The notes under the pieces were generated by a model that was given only the letters and a program-made list of their open reading frames with translations, was not told the origin of the DNA and did no database searches. A stretch of DNA of 64,000 nucleotides from Rhodamnia argentea (taxonomy: Eukaryota > Streptophyta > Magnoliopsida > Myrtales > Myrtaceae), in assembly GCF_020921035.1 (NCBI RefSeq), contig NC_063153.1, forward strand, positions 8,122,001 through 8,186,000, written 5' to 3'. Within the stretch, counting starts at the first letter, position 1. Each line of letters begins with the position of its first letter. Position numbers and translations under genes: made by a program. This document shows positions 10,831-25,249 of this stretch, in pieces.

Positions 10831-13800
10831 CTAGGAAAAGTCACGGTTGCAGACACATTCCAATATGCTCACTAAGCATGTCTTGAACCTATCAGAAAAT
10901 GTTCTTGGTGGAACAAGTTCATCTGGACCTGCAAAAATATTTTGTGATTAAATTCAATATATAATTTTTTCAGTCTGTGATATGATAACAGAAGATCGAA
11001 TCATCGGCAATAGCAGTGAAATACTTAAAGAGCTTGAGTCTTGCTCCGTAGTGTGATTTTCCTCTCCAGGTGGAGTCCCTTCTCTGACATTGTCAAGTGG
11101 AGGCTCTTCACTAATTTCATGATCCCGAGAACTTGCAGATGGATGGAACTGAAGCAGAACCTCAGTGTCGGGCTCTTTGGCATCCCCTTCCATTTTAGCC
11201 TCCTCCTAAATGACAAATGAGATTTTCTTTAGCCAGTATTCTAGGATGAGAAAATGCAAATGTCATCAAATAAATATTTTCCTTAACAATGGTTTTGCCT
11301 TTCTCATAAACAAGGGTACAGCAAACTCATGGTTCCTATCTGCAAGACATCATGAGTCTAGATACTGCTGAATGATGTATCAGTAGTTCAAGAAGAGTCA
11401 AAATCACCTTTTCTTCCTTCAAAGTTGGTTTTACTTTCCCAAATTTAGTTCCTTCCTCTACTAAGCACATTATGACCTTCCATATCCATCAGAATGTCCA
11501 GAAGTAACAATCTCTAACATTGAGTTTCTTAAAAAGAAGCAAAACGAAATGACCGTGTTACTACAGGAATTTAAAATAATATGCACTATATGGAACAAGA
11601 CATCATTTATTGCAGATGGTGAGGAACTACTAATTTTTCAATTCAATCTACCGTCGATCAGTTACATTAGTGTCAGAAATTCAGTCTACGAGTTGGAATT
11701 TCCATCTTCATGTTTGTATAAACAGATATTGTAGATAAAGTCAATGAATGGAAGAATATGACCAAAGAGAGAGGACCAACGAAAATGGAAGGAAGGGCGA
11801 TGCCATTGCGTATCATCAAATAATCCAGGGAGGCATACCTTCTCAGTCTCCAATTGAGAGTTCTTGGTCTTGGATTCGGCGTCTGCTGTTCCTTGAAGAA
11901 TCATCTCTTTGTAACGCTCAAATGGGATGTCATTGTCTCCATCTGGATCGGAGTCAAGTAACTCCCCACAGTTACTAAAATATATTTGGCACTCATCTGG
12001 TATTTTTGTGGTACGCACATCTATCGGCCTTTCCAGAGAATAACACCCAAAAATACGCAACTCATCCAAAATCTCTAATTGGTCCAGTCCCTCGACAACC
12101 CTTAATCCAGTGCACATCCCGATGGCCAAATGGTGCAGGTTCTTTGTGTTTGACAGACCACCTAGCCTTTCCACAGCATGGCAATGGTAAAGAAGAAAGT
12201 ATTCCAATGATTCCAACATGCCAACAACTTGAATTTCGAGTAGCTTTCCGCAACTTACCAAACTGCATTCTTTTAGCTTCTTTAGGGCGGTTGATAGAAC
12301 GGACACTCTCTTCCCACAAAAGGTCAACTCACTCGAACACTCTGATTCGTCAGGGATTTTAGCCTCTAACCTTTCCACAGACTGGCAATCCTCAATTGAC
12401 AAGTACTGCAGCGATTCCATCACACCAAGAAATTGAATGTCGACCAGCTTTGAGCATTTGCACACCCGGACATAAATCAGGTTTGTTAAAGTTGATAGAA
12501 TGGACAACCTCTCTAGGAGTTCACACCCCTCCACAGTCAAATTTGTCAACTGTGGAAGCTCATGGAGCTGTATCTCTTTCATTCGAGAGCCATTTAGCAC
12601 TAACACCGATAAACTTCTCAAGTTTGACGATAGTGATCTGGTCGAGTTGAAGTTATCAAGTCGCAACTCCAACAAGGAAGACGGAAGCTGCATGAGAGGT
12701 TGCAGATTCAGACTAGACAAAGTAAGTTCTTCCAGGAGAGAAAGGGAGCTCAACTCTGTAGGTGGTGCGGGGTTGTTCCAGAGACACAGTCCCAACTTGT
12801 TCAATTTGGATAACCTCCCAATCCACGATATGTCAGAAGTCTGCATTAAATGTGATCCCTCTGTATATCTAGAGCCATCAGAAAGGAGCAACTCCTCCAA
12901 ATTAATCAAGTTAGAGAGATTAGGGACCAACAGTAGCGAGCGAGATTCAACACGTAAGCAGATCAAGCTTGTGGGAAGCTCGGGCAACTCTTGAATCTCG
13001 TGGCATCTACTTAAGTCCAGTTTTTGGAGGCAAGGAAGCATGTTGATTATGCTGGGCATGGTGTCTATTCGTGTACCTGATAAGTTTAAGATTCTCAACG
13101 AGAGCAAGTTGCCTACTTCATTAGGAATTTTGCCTTCTAACTCTTCACAGCGCTCAGCATGAATCTCTTCAAGATTATCCAACATTCCAATAGCACTAGG
13201 CAACTTCCACCCTTTTCCAGTTAATATAGGTATCATCTTACACGAAAAATCCAACAAACGCAGTGATCTCAGCTTTCCAATGGAGATAGGAAGCTCTCTG
13301 ATCTTAGTGCTAATCAGTGAGAAAGACTCGAGCTTCACTAACGCTTCGATAGAGTCTGGAAGTTCGGTGATTGGCATTCTTGATACATTGAGAGTCGACA
13401 AACATTTGAGTCTACAGATTGAATCAGGTAAGCTTGTAACTCTCATGTTTGATAGATACAACTCCGTCAAGGACGCTAACTTACCAATTGAGTCAGGAAG
13501 TTTGCTCACCCTATAGCAATCCGTCAAAGAGAAGCGCTTTAGTTTCTCTAGCCCTCCAATTTCTTTAGGCAACTCTTCAAGACGCAAGCAGCCGTTTATA
13601 TTCAAGTCTATCAGATACTTCAGCCTTCCAATTGAACAGTCAATTTCTGTCAAATTGTCACATCTTTCAAGTGTCAACCTCTCTAACATCAAGCACTTGG
13701 AGAAGTCTGGAGTTCTGGTAATGCCAAAGCACCATTTGAGAGCTAGAACCTTTAATTTGGTTGCCATCTACACAAGGAAATTATATTTCAGATGGAAACT

Positions 13801-16377
13801 ATTAGACATATTTATAAGGAAAATTAGAGTAGAAGTAATAAACACATAAGAGAAGATACCTTGAAAAAGCTCCACACCTCCGAATCATCTGTAAAGTGAT
13901 TGTCAGAAAGTTCAAGAACAACTATATTTCTTGAATGCATATTGACAGCCCAAAAACTTTGCGGAGGAGAATGCCAAGAAAACCATACTATCTTTGAAAG
14001 GCATTCCGAGAAATCTCCAACAAAGGTTGTGTTACATAACTTTAGGAACCTCAAACTTCCAAACCTTTCAAGCTGTTCATTTGTGATCAAGTTCGGAGAA
14101 GCCTTTCCATCTAGATCAAATGCTTGAACCTTCTTCTTACTCTGCCAATGAATTGTATGTAAACATCCATTAATTATCAGCTATGTTTCTTTTGTCACAT
14201 ATAAAGATACGTTGCTCAATAGAAAAAGCAATCTATGTAAAATTTTCTAATTGCAAACTAGTAATTCTTCATACTTTACCTCTTTCGTTCTCAATATTTC
14301 GAGGATGTCTTTGCTTATCCACAACCTACTACGCTCTCCAGGGTCTGTCAAGCTTTCTTTATGAACCATTTCTCTTCCAAGATCTCTGAGTTGGTCATGC
14401 ATCCAAAATTTATTGTTATCCAATATCTTTATCGGGGACAAGCTAATAAGGACATCAATTCCGCCTTCGGGGAAAAACCGACAGTCAGTCCACATATAAA
14501 TTGCATTAGTCTTATCCTCATTAATGAAAAAGCATGCAATGTCGAGAAAAATCTGTTGCTGATAATCGTCTAGCATGTCATAGCTAATCTTCAACTTCCT
14601 CTGGACCTCCTTCTCCGGCATTTCTCTTAACTTGTCCAACGTCTCACTCCATATTGCTTTGGGCTTTTGATAGAGGAGTGAACCTATCACTTCAAGAGCC
14701 AAAGGAAGCCCTCCAGTAGTGGAGACGATAGCCCTAGCAAGGACGTGTTGATCATCTGAAGGAGAGAGTCCACCGAAGGCGTGCCTTTCGAAAAGCTGGA
14801 GTGCATGATTAAAATTCAGCTCCTCCATCGGATAAGGTAGAACTGTATACTTAAATCCCTTAATAGGCAGCACGCTTCTATCCCTAGTGGTAACAATTAT
14901 CCTCGTTCCTGGATGCAGACTGTATTTTCCTAGTAGTTTCTCGATTTGTTCACCCCTGTCAATGTCATCAAGAACTATGAGGACCCTCTTATTGCAAAGT
15001 ATTTCTCCGGTCCTCCTCATGCCATAATCTGTGTCGGGAATTTTTTCTATTGCCCTAGAATGAACAATGTCCGACAGCAATTTCTCCTGCAACTTGACTA
15101 AGCCATCCTTCTTCGACTCTTCTCGAATGTCTTCAAGGAAGCTGCATCGCTTTCCAAACTGTGGAGTTAGTTGGTTGAAGATGACCTTGGCAAGTGTTGT
15201 TTTACCGATACCACCCATTCCATGAATTTTGATGAGCCGCACGTCACCAGAGTCAATGTCTAGTAATTTCATGACATCTTCTACCAGACCAGTGAGTCCA
15301 ACTAAACGTTCAGTCACGGGTTTATGCTTTATCTTCAACTTATCCAAAACCTCTTCAACAACCCATTTGATAAGTTGTCCCTGGCTGTAAAAAGAAAAGC
15401 CCTTCTATCAAATTAATGAGGAAAAAAAGATAACAAAATTTTCAGGATGGGAATTGATCTAACTATATGCAAATGCATCTGATTAGAGTTCCAGCCAGAT
15501 GCAATGCTTTCTCAAATGTTCCATGGATCTGTGATTTGGTATGTTGGATAAATTGACGTATCTTCCAATCACCTATTCTCAGAAAATCTCATAATTGCAG
15601 CTCAAGACAGAGCAATAAAGGGCAAACAACATAAGTTTCCCCAAACATAATAGTTAAGAGTAATGAATTCCTCAGAATCTGGTAGAAGAACTATGTTCTT
15701 GAAAGATATTAGAGAAAGTACAGTTATTTGCCCCGAGAATCTATTTTCATGATCAAGTAGAAGTTATATTAAGAACTGAAGATAAACAAACAGTGATATG
15801 ATATTGGGCTCTTTTTTCCCCTAAATGAAAAAAAAAAAAAGAGTTTTAAGGATTTGAAAGGAGTTTACCCTTCATCCTTCTTCAAGTTCCATCCCTTGAT
15901 TTCATCTACCTTCACAAGAGCCTTTCGCCGTGCCTTCACTTCTTCAGGGAACCTCTTCTCGTGTTCTAGAAGGGAATCCTTATACAATGATGTTTTCAGC
16001 TTCACATCATCAGGTTCCACATCGAAGAAAATGGGAAGTATCTTCTTCTTAATACCCTCAGATTTATTAGACACATCTGTGTTCTCTACTATCCTGGCGA
16101 TCTCGCGGAGGCACCATTTACTGGTAGCATAATTTTGAGAAAAGACAGGTATGTAGAGTATGGAGTCGTCGATAGCCCGAAGCAGCTCTCCACCAATGAC
16201 TTCCCCAACACGGAGTTCATCTTCGTCCCTAAAGACGCGGATTCCCGCACCTACCAAGGCGTGGTAGAGGCAGTCGGTGAATCCATAACGAGTGTCTGCT
16301 CCTCTAAAACTCAGGAACACTTGATACTCACCTCCTGGTGCACCAACGCTGCTCGTTCTGGCCTCTAGGTTCGCCAT
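10831..16377 (-). CDS. TNL-B: intact TIR-NBS-LRR disease-resistance protein
   Basis: Six exons with GT-AG borders and consistent phases: 16377-15869 (TIR), 15384-14280 (NB-ARC), 14141-13860 (linker), 13767-11839 (LRR), 11205-11025 and 10928-10831; total 4104 bp, predicted 1367 aa, stop TAG. It starts at MANLEA, followed by the TIR box VFLSFRGADTR and SKWCLREIARI, whose Glu is the expected NADase residue. NB-ARC motifs: P-loop GMGGIGKTTLAK, kinase-2 VLIVLDDID, RNBS-B RIIVTTRD, GLPLALEV, RNBS-D IFLDIACFF, MHD in WMHDQLRDLG. The LRR exon opens ATGGCAACC right after its acceptor and holds about 20 or more LxxLxxL-type repeats. The last two exons add an acidic, non-LRR tail ending near ILECVCN. 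By family knowledge it is an intracellular immune receptor signalling through TIR NADase activity and EDS1. I saw no internal stop. Exons 5-6 are predicted by splice phase and by conservation as relics in TNL-A. Confidence 0.9.
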
Positions 16378-19300
16378 GAGAGCTTGTTTTACCAGATATA
16401 TCTGTCCCAGAAGTCGCTATAGAAGAATTATAGGTGTGTGGATACCTAAGCTGAGAGCTAGATAGCTTCAATATAGACAACCAAGTGAAAGTCACCAGTA
16501 TTATATAGTTGAAGCATTAATGCAGACAAAAATGTTTGGTTTGCTTAATCAAGATCATGATATTTCTGTTTCTCAGTATTCAATGTTTTAAGACTGGCGT
16601 TGGCAGTATATCAGCCGGTCAAGGGGTTCATCAGTAATTATGCTCCTGTTCAGGAAAAGAGGTTTACCCATAGAATCGATGGCTTTGAATAAAGTGGGCA
16701 GGTCTTTGAAAATTCTATTTACTCCTTGGAAGAAGGAAACGCAATTGGTGCTTTCCAAGAATCCAATGTGGAGTGGCTCTGAGTCTTCGCTTCTTTCACA
16801 TGCGACCTTGTCCTTTTGTCTCCCTTGTCGTCAACTTTTTATGAGTTTCCTTGCACGTGGAGAACCTAAAATAACTCTAGTAGTATAGATTTTTCAAGAA
16901 CGAACTAAATTCTCCTTTCGGCAAAAAAATGAAAAAGAACTATTTTCCGCTGGTGGTTCGACGTCGAGAAAAATATTTAGTTGCCATTAAATACATTCGT
17001 ATCATTGAATCTGCTCATCTACATACTAGATTCAAGATGATGCCCACTACATTCAACATTTTAGTTCTACCAGAAGTGCAGCAATTGAGTCTGCAGTTAT
17101 TTTTTTACTCTTCTATAGCATGCCAAAGTGAATCACAACAGGAGGGTCATGTTCTTGACAAATTTACAATGAAGGAAACCCAAGGCGAAGCTCATGTTGG
17201 GTTCTGTAGGTGGATCTCGTTACTACTCATGCATGAGGTGTCAAAGCAATGAATAATTTCATATTGGGTACAAATTGGGCCAATTGCACATATTTGGTTG
17301 GCTCATAACTCAACGAGTTGGAGTCATTGAGTGAAATTAAGTCCACCTAGGCATTTCAAGAGTTCAAATTTGAGCTCCCTTGTGATCTCCCATCACAAGA
17401 TGTTGAACAGCTGAGACTAAATTGAACATTCATTGCCAGAATCTCCGCATGAATCTTAGTTTGGAAACCCCCATTTGACTCAAAGGTAACACTACATTCC
17501 TACAGAAATATTAAGTACTTGACAGATTCTTTAGTTGATAACTGCAGCTTCCATGATACACGAGTATCGATGATGAAAGGAAAGGCAACAAATCTACCTA
17601 CGTCAAATATGTAGCAGATCAGATTTCAAGAGAAAGTGAACAGACTGACAAAACTGAAGACGCCCCTCACCTGCTTAACTATTGCGCTTCTACATCTGTA
17701 AAGTGCCATCATTCTTGTGCTTGCAATTTTGAATAGAAAGTTGATTTTCTTTGCCACCACAAGAAATCAAAACTCAGTAACTAGTCATTAATCTCATTGA
17801 GAGTGCAAAGAATTGGCCTTACAGGTGCAGTATGTACCTAGCCTTCTTCCTTCTAGTCAATAGACTTGGGATCAAAACATTTAACAACGAATTAGACATG
17901 GCAAGAGACAATTATCTCTAGCATGTTGAAACTTAAACCTTTAATCTAATCACAATAAGCCCAGAAGCTGAGCAACTCTGATGACAATACTTTCAAATGC
18001 TTGACGTTTGACAAATGAAAATTCAACTGAGAAAAATAAGTCAAGGAACTGGTTATGATATTCAGAAAACAATAGTTGTGAACAGAACCATGACCAGTGG
18101 AATGAATTTCCGTATCTATAATGGAAAAATGCACCTGTAAAGTAAGACAAGCCATTTACCAATCTATTCCGTCAATATTTGGGTGAACATACAATTACAG
18201 TACTTTGGACACATATTAGAGCACATTGAAAACAGAAGCGAAACAAAATTGAAGCTCCCATGGGCTCCTTATGAAGGGCTACAACTACAGGACCTACTAC
18301 GCACAATAGAAAGGAAGAGATACTTAAACCAATGGAGCATGGAATCGGTGACATAATTCCTCTTCCTCCTCGGAGCAAAAACGATATCTCCTAGAGCTAT
18401 AAGAGACAGCAAAGCAATCTATAATACCATGGATGCTGCAAAAAAAAAAAAAAATTATAATAATAAATAACAGTCCAAGGATTTACAGCCATAAATAAAG
18501 CAAAAATGGGGTTGTGAAATTTTTGCATGAAACTAAGCAAAAGCAACATAGGAGAATATTCACATTCACAACCCAGATAATTAGAGTTGTTAAATGATTT
18601 ATTTCGGTAACTGATCCGAAGTTAAATTCCTCTGAAAAGACAAAATATTGGTGTTAGCACATTCACGCTCATGTAGCATAGAAATGCTTTTAAGATATTC
18701 TAAGAGCTAAACATTTTCTTTCTTTGGGTCCATAAACTTAAACCCTTAGAGAAGGCATCTGACAGTTGCCTGCTTTCAAAGGCCAGGTCCTTAAGAATGT
18801 CAGAAAAATCTTGGGGCTGGTTGCATGTAAAAGGCTTCTAACAAATGAAGCACAATTTGTGAGAAACTCTCAGCATCCTCAGATTGTCAGTTCCACGAAA
18901 AGAAGCTTGAATCTTCAGTGAGAAGCCCCCATGCCAAGTTAGTTTATCAGCACTTCTTTGCTTCAAAACCTAACCGGTGGTCTTAACTAAACCCAACAAA
19001 GGAGATGGCAAAAATATTATCAACTCTGAATTGGACTTTCATTTCAGATTGGTCAGCAAGCACTTACTCGTTTGGAGGAATAAGCTGTTGTTTCATAAGG
19101 ATTCGACCTCCCCCAAAATGTTTTCTCTAAATTCAGTAGTATGCAAATGAGGTTACAGAAAAATGAGTGGCAGAATAAGTCGTCAACTGGAGACTCTCCC
19201 TCTCTAATCTGATTGGGATGTTCTGAGTTTCGCCTTGGGCCGGTGGGTTAAACTTGTGGGGCAGTTTCCCTGCAATGATGCCAGTGATTGCCCTGGTTTT

Positions 19301-19921
19301 ATGTTAGTTATATAGTTACTTCTTCCTCTGTATTAGCAGAATCGTGGGTTTCCATTTTAAATTTGTTCATATGGTTGGAACAACAGACTGCAAACTTGAG
19401 AGATGAAGTTTCTTCATACTTCAATTTTTAATTGAGAACAACATATTTACATTTGGATTTGTATGGCTATGAATTATGCAGTACACATAATATGCTCATT
19501 CATGAAACCTCAAGTATTTTGTGTGTGGTAAGAGTGAATTGATTGTCATGGTAAAGTAATGTCTCTACATTGTCCCCAAAAAAGGTAGTATTTTACAAAC
19601 AGTGTGTGAGATGATACAGTTTGTTTTACATGCACCACAAGTACATTATGGTACCAGCATCTTGATTTTCTTATTACCATTATTCTTCAATTACCACCAC
19701 AGCGTACGAGAAATGGTATCGATTAAACAATCCAATAAGCATAATAGTTAAAAAATACCATAACCAACAATTATTAGAACACAACATACTCTCTAAATGC
19801 CACCAGACGAAAATACTCTAACAGAAAATAAATACGATACATGGAAGAAATGAACAGGTAGAGAGGAAAGGGCGAGTAGCACTTGCCATGAAGAAACATA
19901 AGCAAGGAAGAGAAGTTGCAC
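16378..19921. other. Spacer between TNL-B and TNL-C, first copy of the segmental duplication
   Basis: No confident gene. The whole stretch is collinear with about 50353-53788 at high identity with small indels, for example about 85 bp (about 18648-18732) absent from the second copy. It contains the TNL-B 5' flank, then AT-rich sequence. Short minus-strand frames around 17946-18378 and 18780-18900 are conserved in the second copy but interrupted here; I recognise no domain. They may be remnants of an unrelated gene or untranslated sequence of TNL-C. Confidence 0.6.
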
Positions 19922-22900
19922 CTGGTTTGGTCGAAGAAGAATCCTCTCTCTGTAACGATTGAATGAGATGCACTCAATTTTACGTGGACAAAGGTCACTT
20001 AATGAACCCCTGCAATCCCAAATTAACATCTCGCACTCATCTGGTATTTTCACACTCAATACATCAATCCACCTTTCCAATGATCCATAATCACCAACAA
20101 GCAATCGACACAAGCCCTCCAATTGATCGAGGCCCTCAACAGCTCGAAGAGCACCACACTCTCTCATACTTAACGACTCGAGGTTCTTCAAGTTTGATAA
20201 ATCGCCTACTCTTTCCAAAACCAAGCACCCATCCACAGAAAATATCTCCAATAATTCCGGACTGCCCACAACTCGAATCTCAACTAGCTTTGGGCACTCT
20301 AGAACACTGAATTCTTTGAGCTTCTTAAAGGTTCTCAATAGAAGGGACAATCTCCCCCCACAAAATGTCAGCTCATCACATCCTTGCTCCAGCAGAGAAC
20401 TTAACCTTTCAAAAGATTCACACCTCTCAATACCCAATCTCCCAAGCGATTCCAAAGCACCTGGAAAATGAATTTCAACCAACTTTGGGCAACCGATAAC
20501 AGAAATTTCATTTATGTTTGACGGAAAGGATAATCTCTCCAGGAGTTCACAGTCCGAGACACTCAAAATTGCCAATTCATAAAGCCCATCGAGCTTAATT
20601 TCCTTCAGCTCTGATCGTGAGAGTCTGAAAATTGACAAGTTTTTCAACTTGGAGATGGGTAACCCTGCTGAGCTGAAACTATGGACTCACAAGTACAGCA
20701 GAGATGATGAAAGCTCTGTGAGGGATTGCAGGTCTAGTCCATACCTAGTAAGTTTTTACAGAAAAGAAAGGGAGCCCGGTTCTGTAGGCGGTGCGGGGAA
20801 ATTCAACAGGCATAAGTTCAATTCATTCAGTTTGGATAAACTCCCTAACCATCGCATGTCACAAGTTTGTGTTAAGCTTGTTGTGCCTCTAACCAGAAAC
20901 CCATCAGATGGGACCAATCTAACTAAGTTAGTAAGGTTTGAGAGATCAGGGACAAATTGCAGAGAAAGGGATTCCAGCAGTAGACAGGTCAAACTAGAGG
21001 GAAGCTCCGGCAATTCTTGAATCTCACTGCACGTATTTAAGTCCAGCATTTGCAAGACAGGAAGCGTGACAATAATCCTCGACAAAATAACTCTTTCGTT
21101 AAACCTCAAAACTAAGATTCTCAACATGGACAACTCTCCCATTTTGGTAGGGATTTCACCTTCCAATTTACAATCAGGGGCATGCAGCTCTTCAAGATTC
21201 TTCAATGTTCCAAGAGCATGAGGAAATTTCTTTATTGGATTATGACCCACCCATATCACTTTCAACATTTTTAGATTTCCAATTGATTCAGGTAATTCAA
21301 TGATTTCTGCAAATGAAAAATCCAACTCAAGTAATAATGCCCGGTTAAGAATAGATTTTGGGAGTTCCTTTATCTTTGTTGATGCCATGGACAGAAACTC
21401 AAGTTTCCGCAGCTCTCCGACAGAATTTGAAAGTTCATTAATCGAGGTATACAAAATATCAAAAGTTAATAGGCATCTAAGCTTACCAATAGACTCGGGG
21501 AGTTTCCTCACCTTTAAACAGTGCTTTAAAGAGAAGCGCTTAAGAGTCCCAAGCCTTCCAATTTCATCGGGCAACTCTTTGAGAGAGGGGGCAGCTGTCA
21601 ATATCCAAGTCAATCAAGCACTTTAACATCCCAATGGAGCAGTCAATTGTCCTCAAATTTTCACATTCCTGAAGAGTCAACCTCTCTAAAGTAGAACATC
21701 CAGAGACATTTGGAGTTCTTGTTATGCTAGGACAATCTTGAAGAGATAGAACTTTCGATTTGCTGGCCATCTGCCAAAATAAATGAAGCTTCCGAATGAC
21801 AGAACATCTAATGATTTTGGGAAGAGACGATTAGAGTAGTAAGTAAACATGTACCATACCTTGATTAGGCTCCATACATCTGAGTCATTGAAGCGATTGG
21901 TAGAAAGTTTAAGAACAACTACGTTCTGTAGATACATATTGGCCACCCTAAAATCTGGAGGAGGAGAATCCCATGACATCCATCTTAACTTTGTACCGCA
22001 ATTCGCAAAGTCCCCAACAAAGGTTCCATTGCATAATTTAAGGAACCTTAAATGTGGAATCCTTTCAAACTCGTCATTTGTAAGTAAGATCTGAGTATGC
22101 CTTCCATTTAGATCAAGTCCTTGAATTTTTCCCTTCCTCTGCCCATAAAGACTTAGGATGAGTGAACTTAAATTTAAGAAGTTTTATGTACTAATAGCTA
22201 TTCTGTTTCACAGCTTAAATAGAAGAAACAGGGACAAGAAAGCTAATAAGTGGACAAGTAAACTTCTAATAACAGGGAATATAATTTTTCATTTCAAAAA
22301 ACTACTAGTTTTTCTCACTTACCTCTTTTGATCTTATGATGTTGAGTATCTCCTCTTTGATCCATAACCTCCTACGCTTCCAAGGGTCTATCGGACTTTC
22401 TTGATAAACAATTTCCCTTCCAAGATCTCTTAACTGATCATGCATCCAAAGCTTATTGTTCTTTACTAACTTTATCAAGGACATATTGATAAGGACTTCT
22501 ATCCCACATTGTGGGAAATTTCGATCGGCGGTCCACATGTAAATCGGATCGGTTACATCCTCATTAACAAAAAAGCATGTAATATCACGAAAAATATGCT
22601 GCTGAAACTCATCAAGGACATCAAAGCTTATCTTCAAATTCTTTTGGACCTCCTCCTCTGGTATGCTTCTTAGCTTGTCCAATGTCTCTATCCATATTAC
22701 TTCCTCTTTAAGATAAAGTAACGAGCCTACAGCTTCAAGAGCCAAAGGAAGTCCTCCAGTTACACTGACAATTTCTTTTGAAAGGTGGTTGTAAACATCT
22801 GGTGGTGAGTCTCCACAGAATGCATGCCAGCTGAAAAGCTGAAGCGCATCCTTAGAATTCATTTCCCGCATTTCATAAGGTAGAATTTCATACTTAAATC

Positions 22901-25123
22901 CCCTAATTTGCAGCAAACTTCTATTCCTTGTTGTGATAATTATTCTAGTTCCCGAATGTAAAAAACTTCCAATCAATTTCTTGATTTGTTCACTCTTATC
23001 CATGTCATCAAGAACAATCAATGCCTTCTTATTGCAAAGTGTTTCTTCGATCCTCTTCATTCCATAACCAACGTCATCAATTTTGCCTATAACTCTAGAA
23101 TTAACAACGTCGGATATTAATTTGGCTTGCAACGTGACTAACCCATCCTTTTTTTACTCTTCTCGGATATCATTAAGGAAACTTCCACAGTTTCCAAATT
23201 GAGAAGATAGTTCATTGAAGATGACTTTGGCAAGGGTTGTTTTACCTATATCACCCATCCCGTGAATTCCAACAAGCCATACACTACCAGCGTGGACGTC
23301 CAAAAGTTTTTGTACGGTTGCTACTCGGTCATCCATTCCAATTAGATGTTCAGTCACAGATCTGTGTTTAGTCTTGAGATTATCCAACACCTCAGTAGCA
23401 ACCAGTTTGTAAGCTCTCCTTGCCTGTCAACAAGAACACATTCTTTTAGTAGAAAAGAATGATATATGCAAGTTCTTGTAACCTCGAAACATGTACATGG
23501 CAAAACTACTTCCCAATGCAATCCTGTTACACCATCATGAGTATTTGATGAGGATTTGAGGAAAAATACGGAATACGATACTGTTAATTAAACGACAAAC
23601 GTATATGAATATAAATAGACAGAGAGAGAAATTGATGCAATATCCTATGTGGTATGGCCATTGGCCTGCATCCACCGGTGAATGAGCATGGAATTCACTG
23701 GTCAAATTTGGAGTACATGAAGAACTCTCAATACCTCAGCTACCGATACATCTGAATTCTCACTCTCTGTATATTACAAAGAGAGCTTTCATATCAGAAC
23801 TCTAGAAAGGAATACGAAATTTATTTGACTGGGCCCTCCGCTACCATCGCGGACCTCATAAAAATTTCTCAATTGAGCTGCCTCAAAATTCATCGGACAG
23901 GGGAGGTCTTGTCATTAGTTACCAGTCCTTAATAGTCCAAATACACTGAGTGCAGGTTAAAATATGTCTCTAAATTTATATCGACTCCTGTTTGGAATAA
24001 CATTACTGTATCAGGGGTGCCATAACCAAATGGAACTTATTATTCTTGCTAAACTTATAAAGGAAGTGAGACGTAGGAGAGAAATCATCAAGCTCATAGA
24101 ACCCACCAAAACTAGTTCCACAACCATTCGCGACTTCAGAATTGCAAAACAATGTGTAAGATCAGAGTTCTCGATTCCTCTTTAACTGAGAAGAACTGTA
24201 GTTCTCGAGTCAGGTATCTATCAGGTCAGTGTCCTCCATTGAACTTGTAAAATCAGGATGGCACCCATGAAAAAGATTCAACAAAAGACAGAAACAAATC
24301 CACTATCCGTTTCACGTCACATACACATTCATAAACACATAAGAGAACCTCCCAGGACATAATACTCAGAATCAAACCAAATAGCAAATTCACCAAGCTT
24401 ATCAAGTAACAGGGAGCAAATTCACAACATGTCAAAGTTTCTTACCAGAAAGTTTGAATTAACAATACGGCATACGAAAAGAACAAAATTTCATTCTTTT
24501 AGATATCCCATTTGCACACACATGAATTTTAGTCTATTTATTTATTATACAGGTGATGCAAAAGAAAGTTAAAAGGATCTGCAGAGTTTACCCTCCATAG
24601 TTTTTCAAGCTCCATCATTTAATTTCATCAACCACTACAAAAGCCTCTCGCCACGCTTTCGCTTCGTCGGGAAATCTCTTCTCATGCTCCACTAAAGCAT
24701 CGCTGTACAGAGAGGTCTTAAGCTTCACATCGTCGGGTTCGACGTCGAAGAAAATGGGCAGTATCTTCTTGTTCCCTTTCGATCTAGAAGTGTTCTCCAC
24801 GATCCGTGCGAGCTCGCGGAGGCACCATTTGCTGGACGCGTAGGATCTGGAGAAGATGGGATGTAGAGCTTGGAGTCGTCGATCGCTCGCAGAAGCGCTC
24901 CGCCGATCGTTTCGCCGACGCGGACCCCGGCGTCGTCTCCGAAGACGCGGACCCCGGCGTCGACCAAGGCGTGGTAGAGGGTATCGGTGAACCCGCGGCG
25001 AGTGTCGGGTCGTCGGAAGCTCAGGAAGACCTGGAAACTGGCTCCGAGTGCGGTGGCGTCGCTGCTCGTTCCAACAGCCGAGGTCACCATCGGAGGTTCT
25101 TGGTCAGCAGTCACAGCCATCAT
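19922..25123 (-). pseudogene. TNL-C: full-length but inactivated TIR-NBS-LRR gene
   Basis: Near-identical partner of TNL-E with exon spans 25123-24592, 23423-22323, 22138-21860 and 21770-19922. Lesions relative to TNL-E: loss of one G in a G run near 24857-24860 (frameshift in the TIR domain after LYIP), TGA at 24615-24617, a 1-base loss near 23409 at the start of the NB-ARC exon, TAA at 23154-23156, a P-loop Gly to Asp change (GMGDIGKTT), one extra G in the run near 21586-21592 (frameshift in the second LRR), and TAA at 20756-20758. The other NB-ARC motifs (IVLDDMD, RIIITTRN, GLPLALEA, MHDQLRDLG) and many LRRs remain readable, so decay is recent. Short peptides could still be made, but a full receptor could not. 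Confidence 0.92.
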
Positions 25124-25249
25124 CAGTATACAGCCTTCTGGCTCTCTCTGTTCACCCAACAATAGGATGGGTCGGTTCTCTCGTTCATTCAAGCTTTACT
25201 CCCAAGACAGCAAGTGAAGGTCTTCTTCTATCACTTTCTTGTCTTGCCG

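Noticed and set aside
12500..12994. 164-codon plus-strand frame and others opposite the TNL-B LRR exon
   Set aside because: Shadow frames: the Leu/Glu-rich codon pattern of LRRs gives long open frames on the complementary strand. The same is seen opposite TNL-C and TNL-E.
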